In this document: piece after piece, positions 11,558-22,783 of the stretch | Position numbering within the stretch: position 1 is the stretch's first letter | Layout: the number at the start of each line of letters is the position of its first letter | DNA from: Mermis nigrescens | Taxonomy: Eukaryota; Nematoda; Enoplea; Mermithida; Mermithidae | Length of the DNA stretch: 64,000 nt | Assembly: GCA_036768485.1 (NCBI GenBank) | Contig: JAVLUZ010000330.1 | Span: forward strand, 88,389-152,388 | Direction of reading: 5' to 3' | Program-made: the position numbers and the translations under genes | Notes under the pieces: generated by a model | Database searches by the model: none | What the model saw: only the letters and a program-made list of their open reading frames with translations | Told to the model about the DNA's origin: nothing

Positions 11558-12406
11558 TAGGTACTTGTTTGGTAAAGTAGAATCACCTTACGTATATGCA
11601 AACAGCAGTAATTTACTTATGTTACCGCTATAAGCTTCTATAACATTCGATTTAGTAAAAACTTATTTTGATCGTTGTTGAGTTGTTTTCGTTGACATTG
11701 CTTTACTGTAGTCATCCTAGTAGGATAGTCAGTCGGAGTTCTGAAGTTTTTGGCGTTGTTGCGTTTTAGCTTTAGCATTATTGTTGTGTGCCGGCTTGCA
11801 GCCGTGCGTTGTACATTTGTGTAATAAAATTGGAAAAAAACCACCCAGTGATAAGCTACATCGAGGGTTGGTCAGGCGACGTCGACGATTATTTTATTTT
11901 GGATTTCGACTGGGTAGAAAAGGGTAAATAATTTATGGTCTTATCTTTTATTTGTTTCGCGGAAATTCTCTTATCTTTTCTCAACCCGAAAATAGCTAAA
12001 AATATATTTAACATTTTTTGATGACTGACCAGTTGAGAGCTCGCTGTTGTTGTATTCGAAATTCAGAGTGCTACACAAATTAGGAACCAAAAACATTTTT
12101 GAATTACTCGGACCTCAGAAAAGGAGTTAAATTATCAACTTGAGTTGGGTTGAGATAGGTCAACTGACCTTGCGAGCATTCCGCGATTAAGGTAGGTACA
12201 AGTGTTAGGAACTAGGGCGTAGCTGCTGAGATTCCCGATAGGTAGCGGTCAGCAATATTAGGACCGAGGGTATCAAAGCCGTAGGTCTACAAGGGTCAAT
12301 GGGTTCAGAATCGCCCCGTGATTCGACGAACCTGACCAGCGCTGAGAGCAGTTTAGGTACCTAAGTAAGTCCCGAAGGCAAATACACCCGTATCTGTGTT
12401 GAGTCT

Positions 12407-12440
12407 GTAAATACAGTGCGGCTCTGTATTTACTGTTCGT
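12407..12440 (+). repeat. Palindrome resembling an LTR 5' terminus
   Basis: TGTAAATACAG and CTGTATTTAC flank a 7-base loop. The same arrangement (TGTA... ...TACA) opens the LTRs at 18395, 24759 and 30327. It may mark the start of another LTR joined to the end of the one at 10830-12406. The following sequence (to about 12600) could not be matched further. Confidence 0.45.
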
Positions 12441-14307
12441 TTTCGTTTTTTGCTTTCCTTACGTTACTAATTTTTTAGATAGCGACCGATAGCCTATAGT
12501 TTGCGCACAGGGCAAAATTATGGTAGGAAGGGGTCGGTCGTGTCGCCTCAACGGCCCAAAACAGTTAGGGGGAACAAATAAGGTATTTCGCAATGATTTT
12601 CGGAATTGAGACATTCACTTGCTTTCTTGGCAGCCTGTTTTCATGACTACGATTTCTACGATTTCTTTTCATGACTACGATTTCTTTTCATGACCACGAT
12701 TTCAAGAGGTCCAGGTCCAGAAGTCCCCACTTGGCCATCTCAGATTTTAATAAAATTTTGTGTGTAGGTAGGTACCCTAGAGTCTCAAACGAACATCTGC
12801 AAAATTTTTTCTCATAATTCTGAAAGCTCTGGCAGGTAGTGCTTAAAACCAAAACCCTACTGTGTATTGATTGCTCGGAAAGCCTTAAAACTTAGACATA
12901 ATTATACTTGCTAAAAACTAATTAAATATATAATTTCTAAATCGAACAAAATAAAAATAATACACTAAACTATATTTTAATTATTATGACTATATTTAAG
13001 AATCCGCAACTTCGAAATAACATTGTAGCCGAACCAAACCTTTTTAACCGTTGAAAATTTGTAGGCATAGTAAACTTTGTGCCCTCTTTTAAACTGTTGT
13101 TAAACTTGTTTATTTACGGCTTTAGATAACAGATTATAAAATATCCACAGTATAAAGATATGATCGCGCAAACTTTCAAAAATCAAACATAATACACATT
13201 TTCCAATTTTTCAGTTGCTTTTTTTCAAAAAAATACCTATCCTTCAATTTTTTTCTGTATGATTCCATTAGAAAGAGCAGCTTCTGTCTACTGAAATCAT
13301 CTTGAATTGGGTTGGACACTCTGACCGTCGCTTCAAAAAACGGTTACAAACATTTGTATACTGATGAGAAATGTATCGAATTGTAGTCACTTCCTGAAAG
13401 ACTCGATTCGAGGTTGGACAAGTCAAAAATTAACCTCCTCTGATTCTAATATGTACAATGTAGTTTTTAAGACTGAGATCGATGCTGCAACTTGTTTTTC
13501 TCGAAAACGAATATTTATCGTGTAAAGAGGCTGTGTAAAGAATCAGAGCGTAACCTTTTTGTCAAATTCTACAGGGTGTAGCATTTTTCATCATAACTCA
13601 GGATCATCATGATCAAACTCAATAATTCTTTCTTTTATTTGAAAGATTAGTAATTTTTACATTTGTAAAATTAATTTAAATTTACAGTATTCCTTCAATA
13701 TTTAGTGGTATGATTATAAACGTACAACATTTGCTATGTTGACTTCTGTTTTTACGATAATTTTCAATGTAGCGCATATACATGCGGGCCTTTAATCAAA
13801 TTATAATATTTTATAGCTTATCGCTAGGGATTTTTATGAGAAAGAAAAAATAAATAAAATAACTACTTTTTTGCGCAACAGATGTTTGAATAGAACATAA
13901 TTAATTTGGACATTTATACTGAATCGCAGCTTTGGCCGTTATCAAGAACTCATACATATGTACCTGAAAAATTAGATTAAAAAATTCCCATTCAAGGTAA
14001 CAGACCTTTAACGAAAACATTGTGTGCTGAAAAGTTATGAAATTTCTTGATATTTTGACAAACAATATTTTTTATTATTCTTTTAAAAAATGGAAGCAGT
14101 TCACATCTAATATGTTTTCAAAAATTATTAGGGACTTTTAAAGAAGAATTTAAAAAGATCAAAGGACCGCTTTTTAGTTAGATATATTTAAACAGAACAT
14201 ATTGTGCTTAGAAATAAACAAAATTAGACTATGTACTTTGACATAAAGTGTCAGAAAATTTTTTTATTAAAATCGTTTGATATAGGTCGATTGTTCTTAA
14301 CACTTCA
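12441..14307. other. Gene-free AT-rich stretch
   Basis: A short direct repeat of CATGACTACGATTTCTTTT units lies at 12640-12705. Otherwise nothing is recognised: no open frame above 60 codons and no TIR or LTR signature. Confidence 0.55.
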
Positions 14308-15430
14308 GGCCTGTATTCACAATCGCGTGTTAACCTAATGTCGTGTTAAGACTTGACACTGTGTTTGGACAGACACCGTGTTAAGTCTAACCCCGTATTC
14401 ACAATGGCGTATTAAATGTGTGTTAAGTAACACCGTGTTACGTAAAATAAACACAGTGTTATGCATGCGTTGTAAACTACAAAATCGATTGGTTAAGAGG
14501 AAAATGGGATCATACATGTAATTCGGCTATTATGCTCCCGGATTGTTTTGTCGGACTGGGCTACATTTGTTTCAGTATATTTGACATAATTTCTTGTTAA
14601 AACTTTTGATAAGTATTCAATGGAAAATGATAAGAAGTCTCGGGAGCAGAACTTTTGTAAAGGAGGAATCGAATTTTTGATTCAAAGCGTTTTTGAACGG
14701 CTTTCTACAATCGAATCGAAGAAAACGGACGCTAAATCGTTAAGCATTATAAAAATGGCGTGGAACGATATTGAAGGTTTTTTGGAAAATCCATAAGCCA
14801 AGAATCGTTCCCGGGAGCACACCTGGGCGTGAGGGTTTTAGGGGTATGCATCCCCAGAAACCATAATACCCCCCAGAATTCAATTTTTGAAAATTTTTTG
14901 TTTTTCGCAATTTTCTGATGCCAATGAATAGTGCGCGATGAGAAACATCAAAAAATGGTGTTTTTCGTCATACCACCATTTTTAAGGCCATTTTTGGACC
15001 TTTGACAAATCTTGCACCCCCCAGAATTTTCTTGCTGCCCACGTATGCCAGGGAGCTATTTCTTGACAAATGTAAAGTTCGAAATCAGTAAGATATTTTC
15101 CTCAAATTGGCGAAAAGATATTTTCCTCAAATTGGCGAAAAAAAATCGAACATGGCGAATATGGTGAACATCTTCATTTTCATCGATATGATCCAAAAGG
15201 TCCAGAATATCCATCAGAATTTGAAAAATAACGACCAACTATTACAAACACGCCGTTAAACCTGATAGGCGGAAGGGTTAAAACGTCGTGTTAACTTTTG
15301 CTTGTCTTGACTTAACACGTCGTAAGCACGCAATTGTGAATACCGAGTTGAAAGTTAACACCGTGTTAAGTCCAAATTTAGCACCGTGTCAGGCTAACAC
15401 GCCGTTAACACGCGATTGTGAATACGGGCC
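14308..15430. mobile_element. 1.1 kb TIR element, PIF/Harbinger-like, with nested MITE
   Basis: The left end GGCCTGTATTCACAATCGCG and the complement of the right end GGCCCGTATTCACAATCGCG match at 26 of the first 27 bases. Flanking TCA on both sides is a 3-base target duplication. Sub-terminal copies of the CGTATTCACAATGGCG and GTGTTAA words recur inside both ends. A 3-base duplication and G-rich ends suggest PIF/Harbinger, though TCA is not the usual TWA site. No transposase is visible; short open frames come from the repeated ends or the nested MITE at 14818-15047. Confidence 0.82.
14818..15047 (+). mobile_element. hAT-like MITE nested in a TIR element
   Basis: It runs from CACACCTGGGCGTGAG to GCTGCCCACGTATG, 230 bases. 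The flanks CCCGGGAG (14810-14817) and CCAGGGAG (15048-15055) match at 7 of 8 bases. The insertion interrupts the 1.1 kb TIR element, which is therefore older. Confidence 0.9.
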
Positions 15431-15573
15431 TCAGTATCTTATTAAGTGTTATCGGAAAATTTTAAAAGAAAAATATGAAAAACATATAATACCTACGTTT
15501 TGCGCAATGTAGGTTTAAATGGATCGTGGGATGACAGATTATTTTTAACTGAGAGAATTTAGAATTAAAACAT

Positions 15574-15816
15574 CATAGGTGGGCAGCACCAGAGTTCTGG
15601 GGGTCGCGAGATTTTTTTAAGGTCAAAAAATGGTCTTAAAAATGGTGGCATGACGAAAAAATGCTATTTTTCAACGTTTCTCATCAAGCACCATCCATTG
15701 GCATCAAAAATATTGCGAAAAAACAAAAAATTTCAATAATTGAATTCTGGGGGTGGTATTTCGGTTTTGGGGGGAATTCGGCCTTCTGGGGGTGCATACT
15801 CCCACGCCCACGTGTA
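15574..15816 (-). mobile_element. hAT-like MITE copy
   Basis: It is in the opposite orientation, from CATAGGTGGGCAGCACC to CCCACGTGTA. The flanks TAAAACAT and TAAGACAT match at 7 of 8 bases. It contains no coding sequence; the open frame overlapping its right end is spurious. Confidence 0.88.
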
Positions 15817-15880
15817 TAAGACATAAATTTATTTTTCAATTTTGGTAATTTTATACATTTGGGTCTCGCATCGTCATGAC

Positions 15881-16132
15881 CATAGGTGGGCGGCACCTAA
15901 ATTCTAAGGGTACAAGATTTTTCAAAGATAAAAAATGGCCTTAAAAATGGTGGTACGGCGAAAAAAACCATTTTTCAACGTTTATCATCGAGCACTATCC
16001 ATTGGCATCAAAAAACTGTTGGAAAAACAAAAAAAATTAAAAAATTGAATTCTGAGGGATTTTGGTTTCTGAGGGGTATTTTAGTTTCTCGCGGGGTGCA
16101 TACCCCTCAAACCCTCTCCACGCCCAGGTGTG
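15881..16132 (-). mobile_element. hAT-like MITE copy
   Basis: It runs from CATAGGTGGGCGGCACC to CCCAGGTGTG. The flanks GTCATGAC and ATCGTGAC match at 6 of 8 bases, so the target duplication is decayed. It sits 65 bases from the preceding copy in the same orientation. Confidence 0.85.
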
Positions 16133-16140
16133 ATCGTGAC

Positions 16141-16300
16141 CAAACATGGGCGTGAGTGGTCTTTAACGTCGCCTCCCCCCCCGAGAATCTAGTGGACCCC
16201 ACCCGAAAATCGGTAGAACCCCACACTTGAATTTCTGATGTTACTTTTCACAATTTCGCCCCATCAGACACCCAGAATTCTTTTGCTGCCCAAGACTATG
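16141..16300 (+). mobile_element. Internally deleted, diverged MITE copy
   Basis: It begins CAAACATGGGCGTGAG and ends with CAGAATTCTTTTGCTGCCC and CTATG, matching both ends of the hAT-like family, but the middle is reduced and diverged. Its start is close to that of the 63054 copy (CACACATGGGCGTGAG), which suggests a subfamily. No clear target duplication. Confidence 0.65.
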
Positions 16301-16617
16301 ACACTTTATAAAAGCATTTCTGTGATAATTTTTAGCGAAATAAACGTTTAAAGATTTATGCTGAGTTCTTGGACTTCTCAATTACACAAATACATATACT
16401 GAGAAGTTTTTAATTTGAGCAATTTTAACCAAAATCAGTAGGTATTTTTTCTTTGCTTGAATAAAATTTATTAGTCTTCGAGAAAAATTGAAGAAGTAAA
16501 TTACTACCGCAAGGAAAAAATTTAGTTTGATCAAAACAAGGTTTTTCAATGACTTAAATAAAATCGTATGTAAGAAGTAGAATTAGAAAACGTTATGCTA
16601 TTTTCAAGTTAAAATAA

Positions 16618-16665
16618 ACCAGAAGTTCGCTGCGCTCACTTCTGGTTTGTTCGCTTCGCTCACGG
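16618..16665. repeat. Palindrome ACCAGAAGT/ACTTCTGGT with GC-rich core
   Basis: ACCAGAAGT and ACTTCTGGT are exact inverted repeats around TCGCTGCGCTC, followed by TTCGCTTCGCTC. It lies just upstream of the 40-base tandem array and uses similar CGCTTCGCTC words. Confidence 0.75.
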
Positions 16666-16859
16666 AGAAGGCCGTAAAATTCTCTACAAAACAAAAAAAA
16701 ATTTCTGAAAATTGGATAAAAATTTAGAAAGTTATGAAGAAAATAAGAAAATGTGTTAAAATGCGCTAAAACGTGTTAAGAATCAGCATGCTTTGAGGAA
16801 GATAAGAAAGCGCGGCTGCGCCGCACTTTGTACTGATTCCAGCTACCTTGCTCACTGGG

Positions 16860-17950
16860 GTAATTACTATCAATTATACACGCTCACTTTGCTCAAATGG
16901 GGCGCTTTGCGCACCTATACGCGCTCACTCAGCTCGCAGGTGCGCTCCGCGCACCTATACGCGCTTGCTTCGCTCGCATGGTGCGCTCGCGCACCTACAC
17001 ACGCTCGCTTTGCTCGCCTGGTGCGCTCCGCGCACCTATACGCGCTTGCTTTGCTTGCATGGTGTGCTCCGCGCACCTACACGCGCTCGCTTTGCTCACA
17101 TGGTGCGCACCGTGCACCTACACGCGTTTGCTTCACTCACATGGTGCGCTCCGCACACCTATATGCGCTTGATCTGCTCGCATGGTGCGCTTTGTGCACC
17201 TATACGCGCTTGCTCTGTTTGCATGGCGCGCTTCGCGCACCTACATGCGCTCGCTCCGTTTGCATGGTGCGCTTTGCGCACCTACACGCACTCGCTTTGC
17301 TTACATGATGGGCTTTGTGCACCTATATGCGCTCAATTCGCTCACATAGTGCGCTTCACACACCTATACACGCTCGCTTCGCTCGCATGGTTGCGCTCCA
17401 CACACCTACACGCGCTCACTCCGCTCGCATTGTGCGCTTTGCGCACCTATACGCGCTTGATCTGCTCGCATGGTGCGCTTTGTGCACCTATACGCGCTCG
17501 CTCTGTTTGCATGGTGCGCTTCGTGCACCTATGTACATGTGCTCGCTCCATTTGCATGGTGCGCTTTGCGCACCTACACGCGCTCGCTTTGCTTGCATGA
17601 TGGGCTTTGTGCACCTATATGCGCTCAATGCACTCACATAGTGTGCTTCACACACCTATACATGCTCGCTTCGCTCGCATGGTGCGCTCCGCGCACCTAC
17701 ACGTGCTCACTCTGCTCGCATTTTGCGCTTTGCGCACCTATACGCGCTTGCTCTGCTCGCATGATGCGCTTTGCGCACCTATATGCGCTTGCTCAGCTTG
17801 TATGGTGCACTCCGCGCACCTATATGCGCTTGCTTTGCTCGCATAGTGCGCTTTGTGCACTTGTAGGCACTCGCTTCGCTCGCAAGGTGCGCTTTGCGCA
17901 CTTGTATGCACTTGCTTTGCTTGCATGGTGCTCTTTGCGCACCTCGTCAA
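16860..17950. repeat. Tandem array of 40-41 base hairpin units
   Basis: About 26 units follow one another, each built on GGTGCGCTTTGCGCACC, TATACGCGCTCG and CTTTGCTCGCAT. Measured starts of GCACCTATAC at 16911, 16951, 16991 and 17032 give a period of 40-41 bases. Each unit contains an inverted repeat (GGTGCGC/GCGCACC with a 3-4 base loop) and often the mirror-symmetric word CGCTCGCTTCGCTCGC. Because 40-41 is not a multiple of three, several overlapping frames stay open and give look-alike peptides. These are by-products of the repeat, not genes. Confidence 0.95.
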
Positions 17951-18394
17951 TTTTATCGTGCCTTATCGTAAAATCTTGTTTTTCTCCTCATTGTTTTTTG
18001 TGCCTTAACATTCCTCGTGTTTTAATCTCGTCACTTTATCTCGTCTTATAATCTCGTTGATTGGTATCTCGTGTTAATTCCATTTTTGCTCACATATTTT
18101 CGGCCTTATCTAAAATTTTATCTAAAAACTACTTAAATTTTATCTTTTATCTTTCAGCTTCCGTTCTCAACACTACTTGACAGAGGCTCAGTCATGGCTT
18201 CAGCCGCCATACTTTTCATTCAAATTTTTATTCCCCCTATCCACAGGGAATGGGCCCAAAAAAATTCTATTTGACTTCGAAATGTCAAGTTGACATCCGT
18301 CAACAATTTTTACTCAATTTTTGGTCATTTTCTCTTTCCTCCAATTAAAAAATTCTGGCTCGTGATCCGAATTTTTTCCCGGTGAGGGGAGGAG
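17951..18394. other. Gene-free stretch between array and LTR
   Basis: A loose TCTCGT repeat occurs at 17990-18075 (CTCGTGTTTTAATCTCGTCA and similar). No gene is recognised. Confidence 0.5.
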
Positions 18395-19665
18395 TGTAGA
18401 TGGTGTATCTACACGCGTTTCGCGTTATCGAGCGGAACGCCGTTGACCGCATCGTTTTTGGCCCAATATTCGCCTAATTATCTTTCCCGGCGTTTCCAGC
18501 CGAAGGAGGCGAACTTTCGCTATTTAACCACCCACCTTTAGCCATGGCGCTCGGGCGCGAAAGTCCCTACGCGCCCATTGGTCCATTGGCAAATCACGTA
18601 CATACCCCGTGAGGTATGCTATGTGAGCCATCTTGTGGATATTACTATACGCCCCCTTCTTTTATCATTAAAAACATAGGCGACATGACCGCTAATCAGG
18701 TTAAGCCTGTGTTGAGATCGGAACGCCCCTTGACTCCGCCTACGTGCGAATCTTTTTTGTTATAAGCATATTATTGATTTGAAGATATACTGTAATTAAT
18801 TTAGTGGAAGGAATCATTCTCTTGGCCGTTTTCGACGCTTGTATAGCAGCGCTCGTCTTTTTGTTTTATTCATTTCTTTTCGCCGTATCCAGCCGTTCAA
18901 TTTTGTTGTTTTTTCTTGTACATAAACGTAGCATTTTTACCTGCCTTGAAGTGCATTATACTGCAGGCAGAAGGAACGGTTTGGACGGCCCGGCCTTCGA
19001 CGATTTCATAAAATATTTTATTTCGTCGTAAAATTCAAGGTGATCACATTTTACTATTTTTCGTCTTTTCTAGAAAGAATCCATTCAAGTTTCGGAACCA
19101 AAAATCATAAAAATTATTACATAATTTTTACGTTAAAATGACTGCCCGGGCTAGAGCTCTTAGTTGTTGTATTCAATATGTATTGTGCTATTGGAACCAA
19201 AATTGAAAGTTAAAAAAAACGCCATAAGTTCACTGGCGATAATATCATTTCAGGCTTTCGCGAATTTAATATTTTAGGTCCTGAATAGGTCAACTGACCT
19301 AAGGGTTAATTTCCGGGGTTGCTTACGTACTGCTGTGTAGGATTGCTAGGGCGTAGGTACCTAATTCTCCCTAGGTACGGACAAATCTAGGTCCGAGGAG
19401 TTTTAGGTATTAAGTACTTTGAGGGCCAACGGGTGACACCGGGCGTACTGCCTTAACATCCTGACCAGCGCTAAGAGTAGCCAGGTACTTAAGTAATTCC
19501 CGAAGGTAATTATTTGGGTTGTTTGGGTTTGTGTTTGTGGGTTTGGTAACTATAGGGGCGGCATGCTGCCCGTTTAGCTATCGGTACCTACCTTCACAAC
19601 TCCCATCAACCCATTTAATTTACATTGGTTAGTCCCACTTCAAGGTTGCTCGCGACAACCGACCC
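18395..19665 (+). mobile_element. 5' LTR of gag-only retroelement
   Basis: It begins with the palindromic TGTAGATGGTGTATCTACA. The 19174-19610 part is repeated almost unchanged at 22784-23228 beyond the gag region. Landmarks shared with the other LTRs are GGTTTGGACGGCCC (18978), GAGCTCTTAGTTGTTG (19154), AGGTCAACTGACCT (19287-19300) and CCTGACCAGCGCTAAGAGTA (about 19460). GGCGCAGTCATT at 19666 is placed like a primer-binding site and resembles those of some Ty3/gypsy elements, which sets the right edge tentatively. Confidence 0.75.
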
Positions 19666-20078
19666 GGCGCAGTCATTATTATTAACTACCTATCTTTTTT
19701 CTTTCCAAAAATAAATTATTTTTGGCCATCTAATGATGTGTATTATTTCGCCCGTGTTTTTTGTCGTCTCGTCCGCGTCGAGGCAGTGCGCAATTAAGTT
19801 AAGCGTTCGTGGCAAATCCTTTGTGTATTTGTGGTAACGTCGCTGGTATTTTTCTATACCTAAAGGTGACTAATCCTCATTTTTCGCCACACTTATACGC
19901 CTGTCGCCCCGCTTATACTCGTAACTCTTGCTCGTTTGGCAGGTCGAATTACGTTTTCATATTACGTTTCTCGAAAAACCTCTTTCCTAAGGGGTCAGAT
20001 TCGAAAAAATTTTTTTGGCTCCAAACGATAGCTGATTTTTGCCAAAATTTTCTTTTACCTCACGTTCCATTTTGAAAA

Positions 20079-21476
20079 ATGGGTGGTAAGAAAATTCTTC
20101 GCACTCCCCCGGCTAAAAAATTGCCCACATCATCCCATTCGACGCGCCAAACGCAGAATCCACAAACCAGTTCTGCGACGAACGATAATAATAAATCACC
20201 TTCCCCGGCGAATAATACCTCCGTCATTCCTTCTGATGATGAATCGACAACGAATAGCGTTCCTATGGGAACCGGCAATTCAGTCGATACATCAGACGAA
20301 ATTCTTTCTGACGAAACGATCGTAAATACTGATCCTAATCTTCGCACGGATAATAATAAACCCGAAGACGAAGCCGTTTTACCCACCCATACTCTTGATA
20401 TGGAAAGTAACGCTTCTGAAGGACTAAATGAGGACGAAAATCGTCCAAATTCGGTCAATTCTGATCGAATTCTTTCGGCTATTCTCGAGAATATTCAGAA
20501 AATGAACTCCCAACATACGCAAGAGATGCGTCAAATTCGTGAGGAAATGAATACCCTACGTCTTACGGCTACGTTTTCTGGTCGCCCGGAGGCTACTCAG
20601 TCTCTGCGATCCCACCCTGATGAAAACGTAAGTACTAATGTTCCTATTGAATTCCCTAAACGACGTATCGAACCATCGGATAATATCCATATAAATTCCG
20701 ACACTCCCTCACCTATTTTGCGTCATCATCTTAATAAGCCTAAACCTAGAGTCGAACTCGCGTCCGAAAGGACTTTTGCGCCCATATTACCCATGAGTGA
20801 GCGTCATTCTAATGACTCCGCGCCTACCTCACGCATTTGCGAGCAGCGCGCCCAAAAACCCATACCTATGGAAACTTTACCCAATTCTGCGCATATTTCG
20901 CAGTGGTCGTTAAACCAGCAATCTGCTGAAATCGCTCCTAATGCATCGCATTTTTCGCAGCGGCAATTAAATCAGTTAGCTCCTGAGTTTGTGCCTAACT
21001 CTGCGAGTAATGTGTCTCATTCATCCCTGAAACCGCCGCCCTTGCATTATTTTCCTCCTAATGCGGAATGCGCGCCTATGCAACACGCTTCGCAGCAAGT
21101 GAGTGATAATTTTTCGGCGCAAGATAATTTATTAAATCCTAATAACGAACCCATACCTATCGACGACACCGTAAATTCCCAACCCCCGAGCCAGCGTCGT
21201 GTTACGTTCTCGGATGAGGACTCTAATCATTCGCATCATGAATCTTCGCATCGTGAACATTCGCATCGCGAACATTCGCATCGCTCGCATCGTCACTGCA
21301 GCTCGCGTCGTCATCGCCATAATTCTGATTCATCATCATCGTCAACTGAAGTTTCATCTTTTGCTGATGCAGTAAATCGTGCACCGTTTTTACAGCAAAT
21401 GCAAATCGCAGTCGCTAGTCGAAAAACCTTTCAAGGCGAAAAAACGGACATACGAAAATTTTTTTGCATTATTTGA
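20079..21476 (+). CDS. Gag-like protein, N-terminal part
   Basis: A 465-codon frame starts at MGGKK about 410 bases after the putative primer-binding site. The product is hydrophilic and low-complexity: Pro/Ser/Asn-rich throughout, a helical stretch (SAILENIQKMNSQHTQEM) near residues 130-160, and a His/Arg/Ser-rich tract (HREHSHREHSH) near 385-415. It ends where a frameshift breaks it (about 21465) inside the capsid-like domain that continues in the next entry. In an intact element Gag packages the RNA. Codon use and the relatively GC-rich sequence differ from flanking DNA. Confidence 0.75.
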   Translation: MGGKKILRTPPAKKLPTSSHSTRQTQNPQTSSATNDNNKSPSPANNTSVIPSDDESTTNSVPMGTGNSVDTSDEILSDETIVNTDPNLRTDNNKPEDEAVLPTHTLDMESNASEGLNEDENRPNSVNSDRILSAILENIQKMNSQHTQEMRQIREEMNTLRLTATFSGRPEATQSLRSHPDENVSTNVPIEFPKRRIEPSDNIHINSDTPSPILRHHLNKPKPRVELASERTFAPILPMSERHSNDSAPTSRICEQRAQKPIPMETLPNSAHISQWSLNQQSAEIAPNASHFSQRQLNQLAPEFVPNSASNVSHSSLKPPPLHYFPPNAECAPMQHASQQVSDNFSAQDNLLNPNNEPIPIDDTVNSQPPSQRRVTFSDEDSNHSHHESSHREHSHREHSHRSHRHCSSRRHRHNSDSSSSSTEVSSFADAVNRAPFLQQMQIAVASRKTFQGEKTDIRKFFCII

Positions 21477-21850
21477 ACAACTGGCAAAAGTGTACAAAAT
21501 TGACAAAGCGGAAAGAGCTGAATTTGTCTCTTCATTTTTGACGACTATGCCCTAAACTTATACGAATCCCTACCCTCGGATATTCGAACCTCCTATACCA
21601 AAACTAAGTATGCTATGATCGCTGAGTTTCGTCCCCTCGATCAAGATACTTTAATGGACCGTTTCCTTGAGCGCAAGCAACAGCCTAATGAGTCTGTCCA
21701 AGCATATTTTCTTGCGATTCATCGAGAGCTAAAGCGCGCAGAACCTGATCTTGAGGTTGATTCCCCACGTTTTAATAAGATGCTTAGGTATCAATTAAAA
21801 CGCGGCCTGTTTCCCCGAAATTTCAACAGCAGCCTATCAGCGCGCGCCTG
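21440..21850 (+). pseudogene. Gag capsid-like domain (Retrotrans_gag type), frameshifted
   Basis: After a frameshift near 21465 and another near 21545, the frame carries KVYKIDKAERAEFVSSFL, LYESLPSD, then LMDRFLERKQQPNESVQAYF and LKRGL. The pattern of F-L-x-R-K-Q-x-x-x-E-S-V-x-x-Y and the final L-x-x-G-L is that of the Retrotrans_gag domain of Ty3/gypsy-type elements. A stop at 21849-21851 and a further shift follow. It is a decayed but recognisable capsid region. Confidence 0.8.
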
Positions 21851-21857
21851 AAGCCCT

Positions 21858-22557
21858 TTGCATGAATTTTTGCATAATGCTAAGTGTGCCGAGTATGCTA
21901 ATCGTCAACTCACAGAGCAAAAAGCTCCAACTCCTTATGTATCGGCGATAGCTACCCCTACTGGCGGCCCATTGTCTAAGGACCCTGCATTTCACGTGAG
22001 TAATGTCGAATCTGATCGCTCGCGCACTAAAACTTTCAGTCGCTCAAAACGCCCTGCAAATGAAGAAGCAGCGCAAAAATTTTGCACGTTTTGTAAACGC
22101 GCGGGTCACCGCATGAAGAATGTTTCCAGCGATTAAGGCAACGCAAAGCAGAGCAGAATGCGCAACTACAGAGAAGCGATTCCACCATGCGTCAGCGTAG
22201 TCAGTCGCGTTCCTGGAATAATCGTAATCGCTCATCGTCGCGTCATAATCATAATAATCGCCAATCATCTAAGACTAGATACCGCGATCAAAGCCAAAAT
22301 CGTCAATCTACTTCCCAAAACTCGGACGCACGTTTTGATTCGAGACGTTCCGCGCCCAATGTTTCGGCAAAATTATAATGATTCCGCGCCACATTATCGT
22401 CAAAATTTTCAAAATCAGCGCTACGATAATCGTACCCCACGTTCTGACTATCGCCAATCTTACCCATACGTGACTTACCCGCCAGAACCACGTAATACGT
22501 TTTATAACTCATCGTATCGTTCTGCGCCACAACAGTATCCCCTAACGTCACGCACAT
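21858..22557 (+). pseudogene. Gag nucleocapsid-like tail with CCHC zinc knuckle
   Basis: The frame from 21858 includes CTFCKRAGH near 22078-22110. With a shift just after it, the spacing C-x2-C-x4-H-x4-C of a retroviral zinc knuckle is completed by EEC near 22120. Further frames (22187-22378, 22380-22557) are Arg/Ser/Asn/Gln-rich (RSQSRSWNNRNRSSSR, RQNYNDSAPHYRQNF), typical of basic nucleocapsid tails. At least three frameshifts break it. No protease, reverse transcriptase, RNase H or integrase follows. Confidence 0.8.
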
Positions 22558-22783
22558 AGCGGATTACCATCCCAATGGAGCCTTACCCCCTCCACAACCG
22601 CCCTTTTTGTCCCAAAATGACGTAAACACGGTTAACCTCAAACGTACCTGAGGCCAAAAGCGTGAAGAAAGTTTTGCGTCCCAAAGATTTTTGGAAGAGT
22701 ACGAATTAGATTGCAGCGTTTTAAGACTCTGCAGTCTATGAAAAATTGGCAACATCCCCTACCCTAAATAAGGATTTTGAAAC

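Larger units (their letters stand above)
10830..12406 (+). mobile_element. LTR of the AGGTCA-dyad family, split by a MITE
   Basis: Collinear with the reverse-oriented LTRs at 23978-24759 and 29280-30327. Shared landmarks, in order, include a TATGCCTTCAGTTCTCA block (10950-10970), a GCCGGCTTGCAGCCG block (11795), the ACCACCCAGTGAT and TCGAGGGT words (11840), GAGAGCTCGCTGTTGTTG (about 12037), the dyad AGGTCAACTGACCT (12157-12170) and CCTGACCAGCGCT (about 12338). The MITE at 11011-11557 interrupts it. No internal retrotransposon genes adjoin it, so it is probably a solo LTR. The 5' terminus is not well preserved. Confidence 0.75.

Noticed and set aside
16860..17950. CRISPR-like array
   Set aside because: Units are contiguous with no unique spacers, no cas genes exist, and the DNA is eukaryotic. 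It is an ordinary tandem repeat with internal hairpins.
16793..18051. Large repetitive proteins in overlapping frames
   Set aside because: Several frames are open at once because the 40-41 base unit cycles through frames and lacks stops. They have no start context or independent support.
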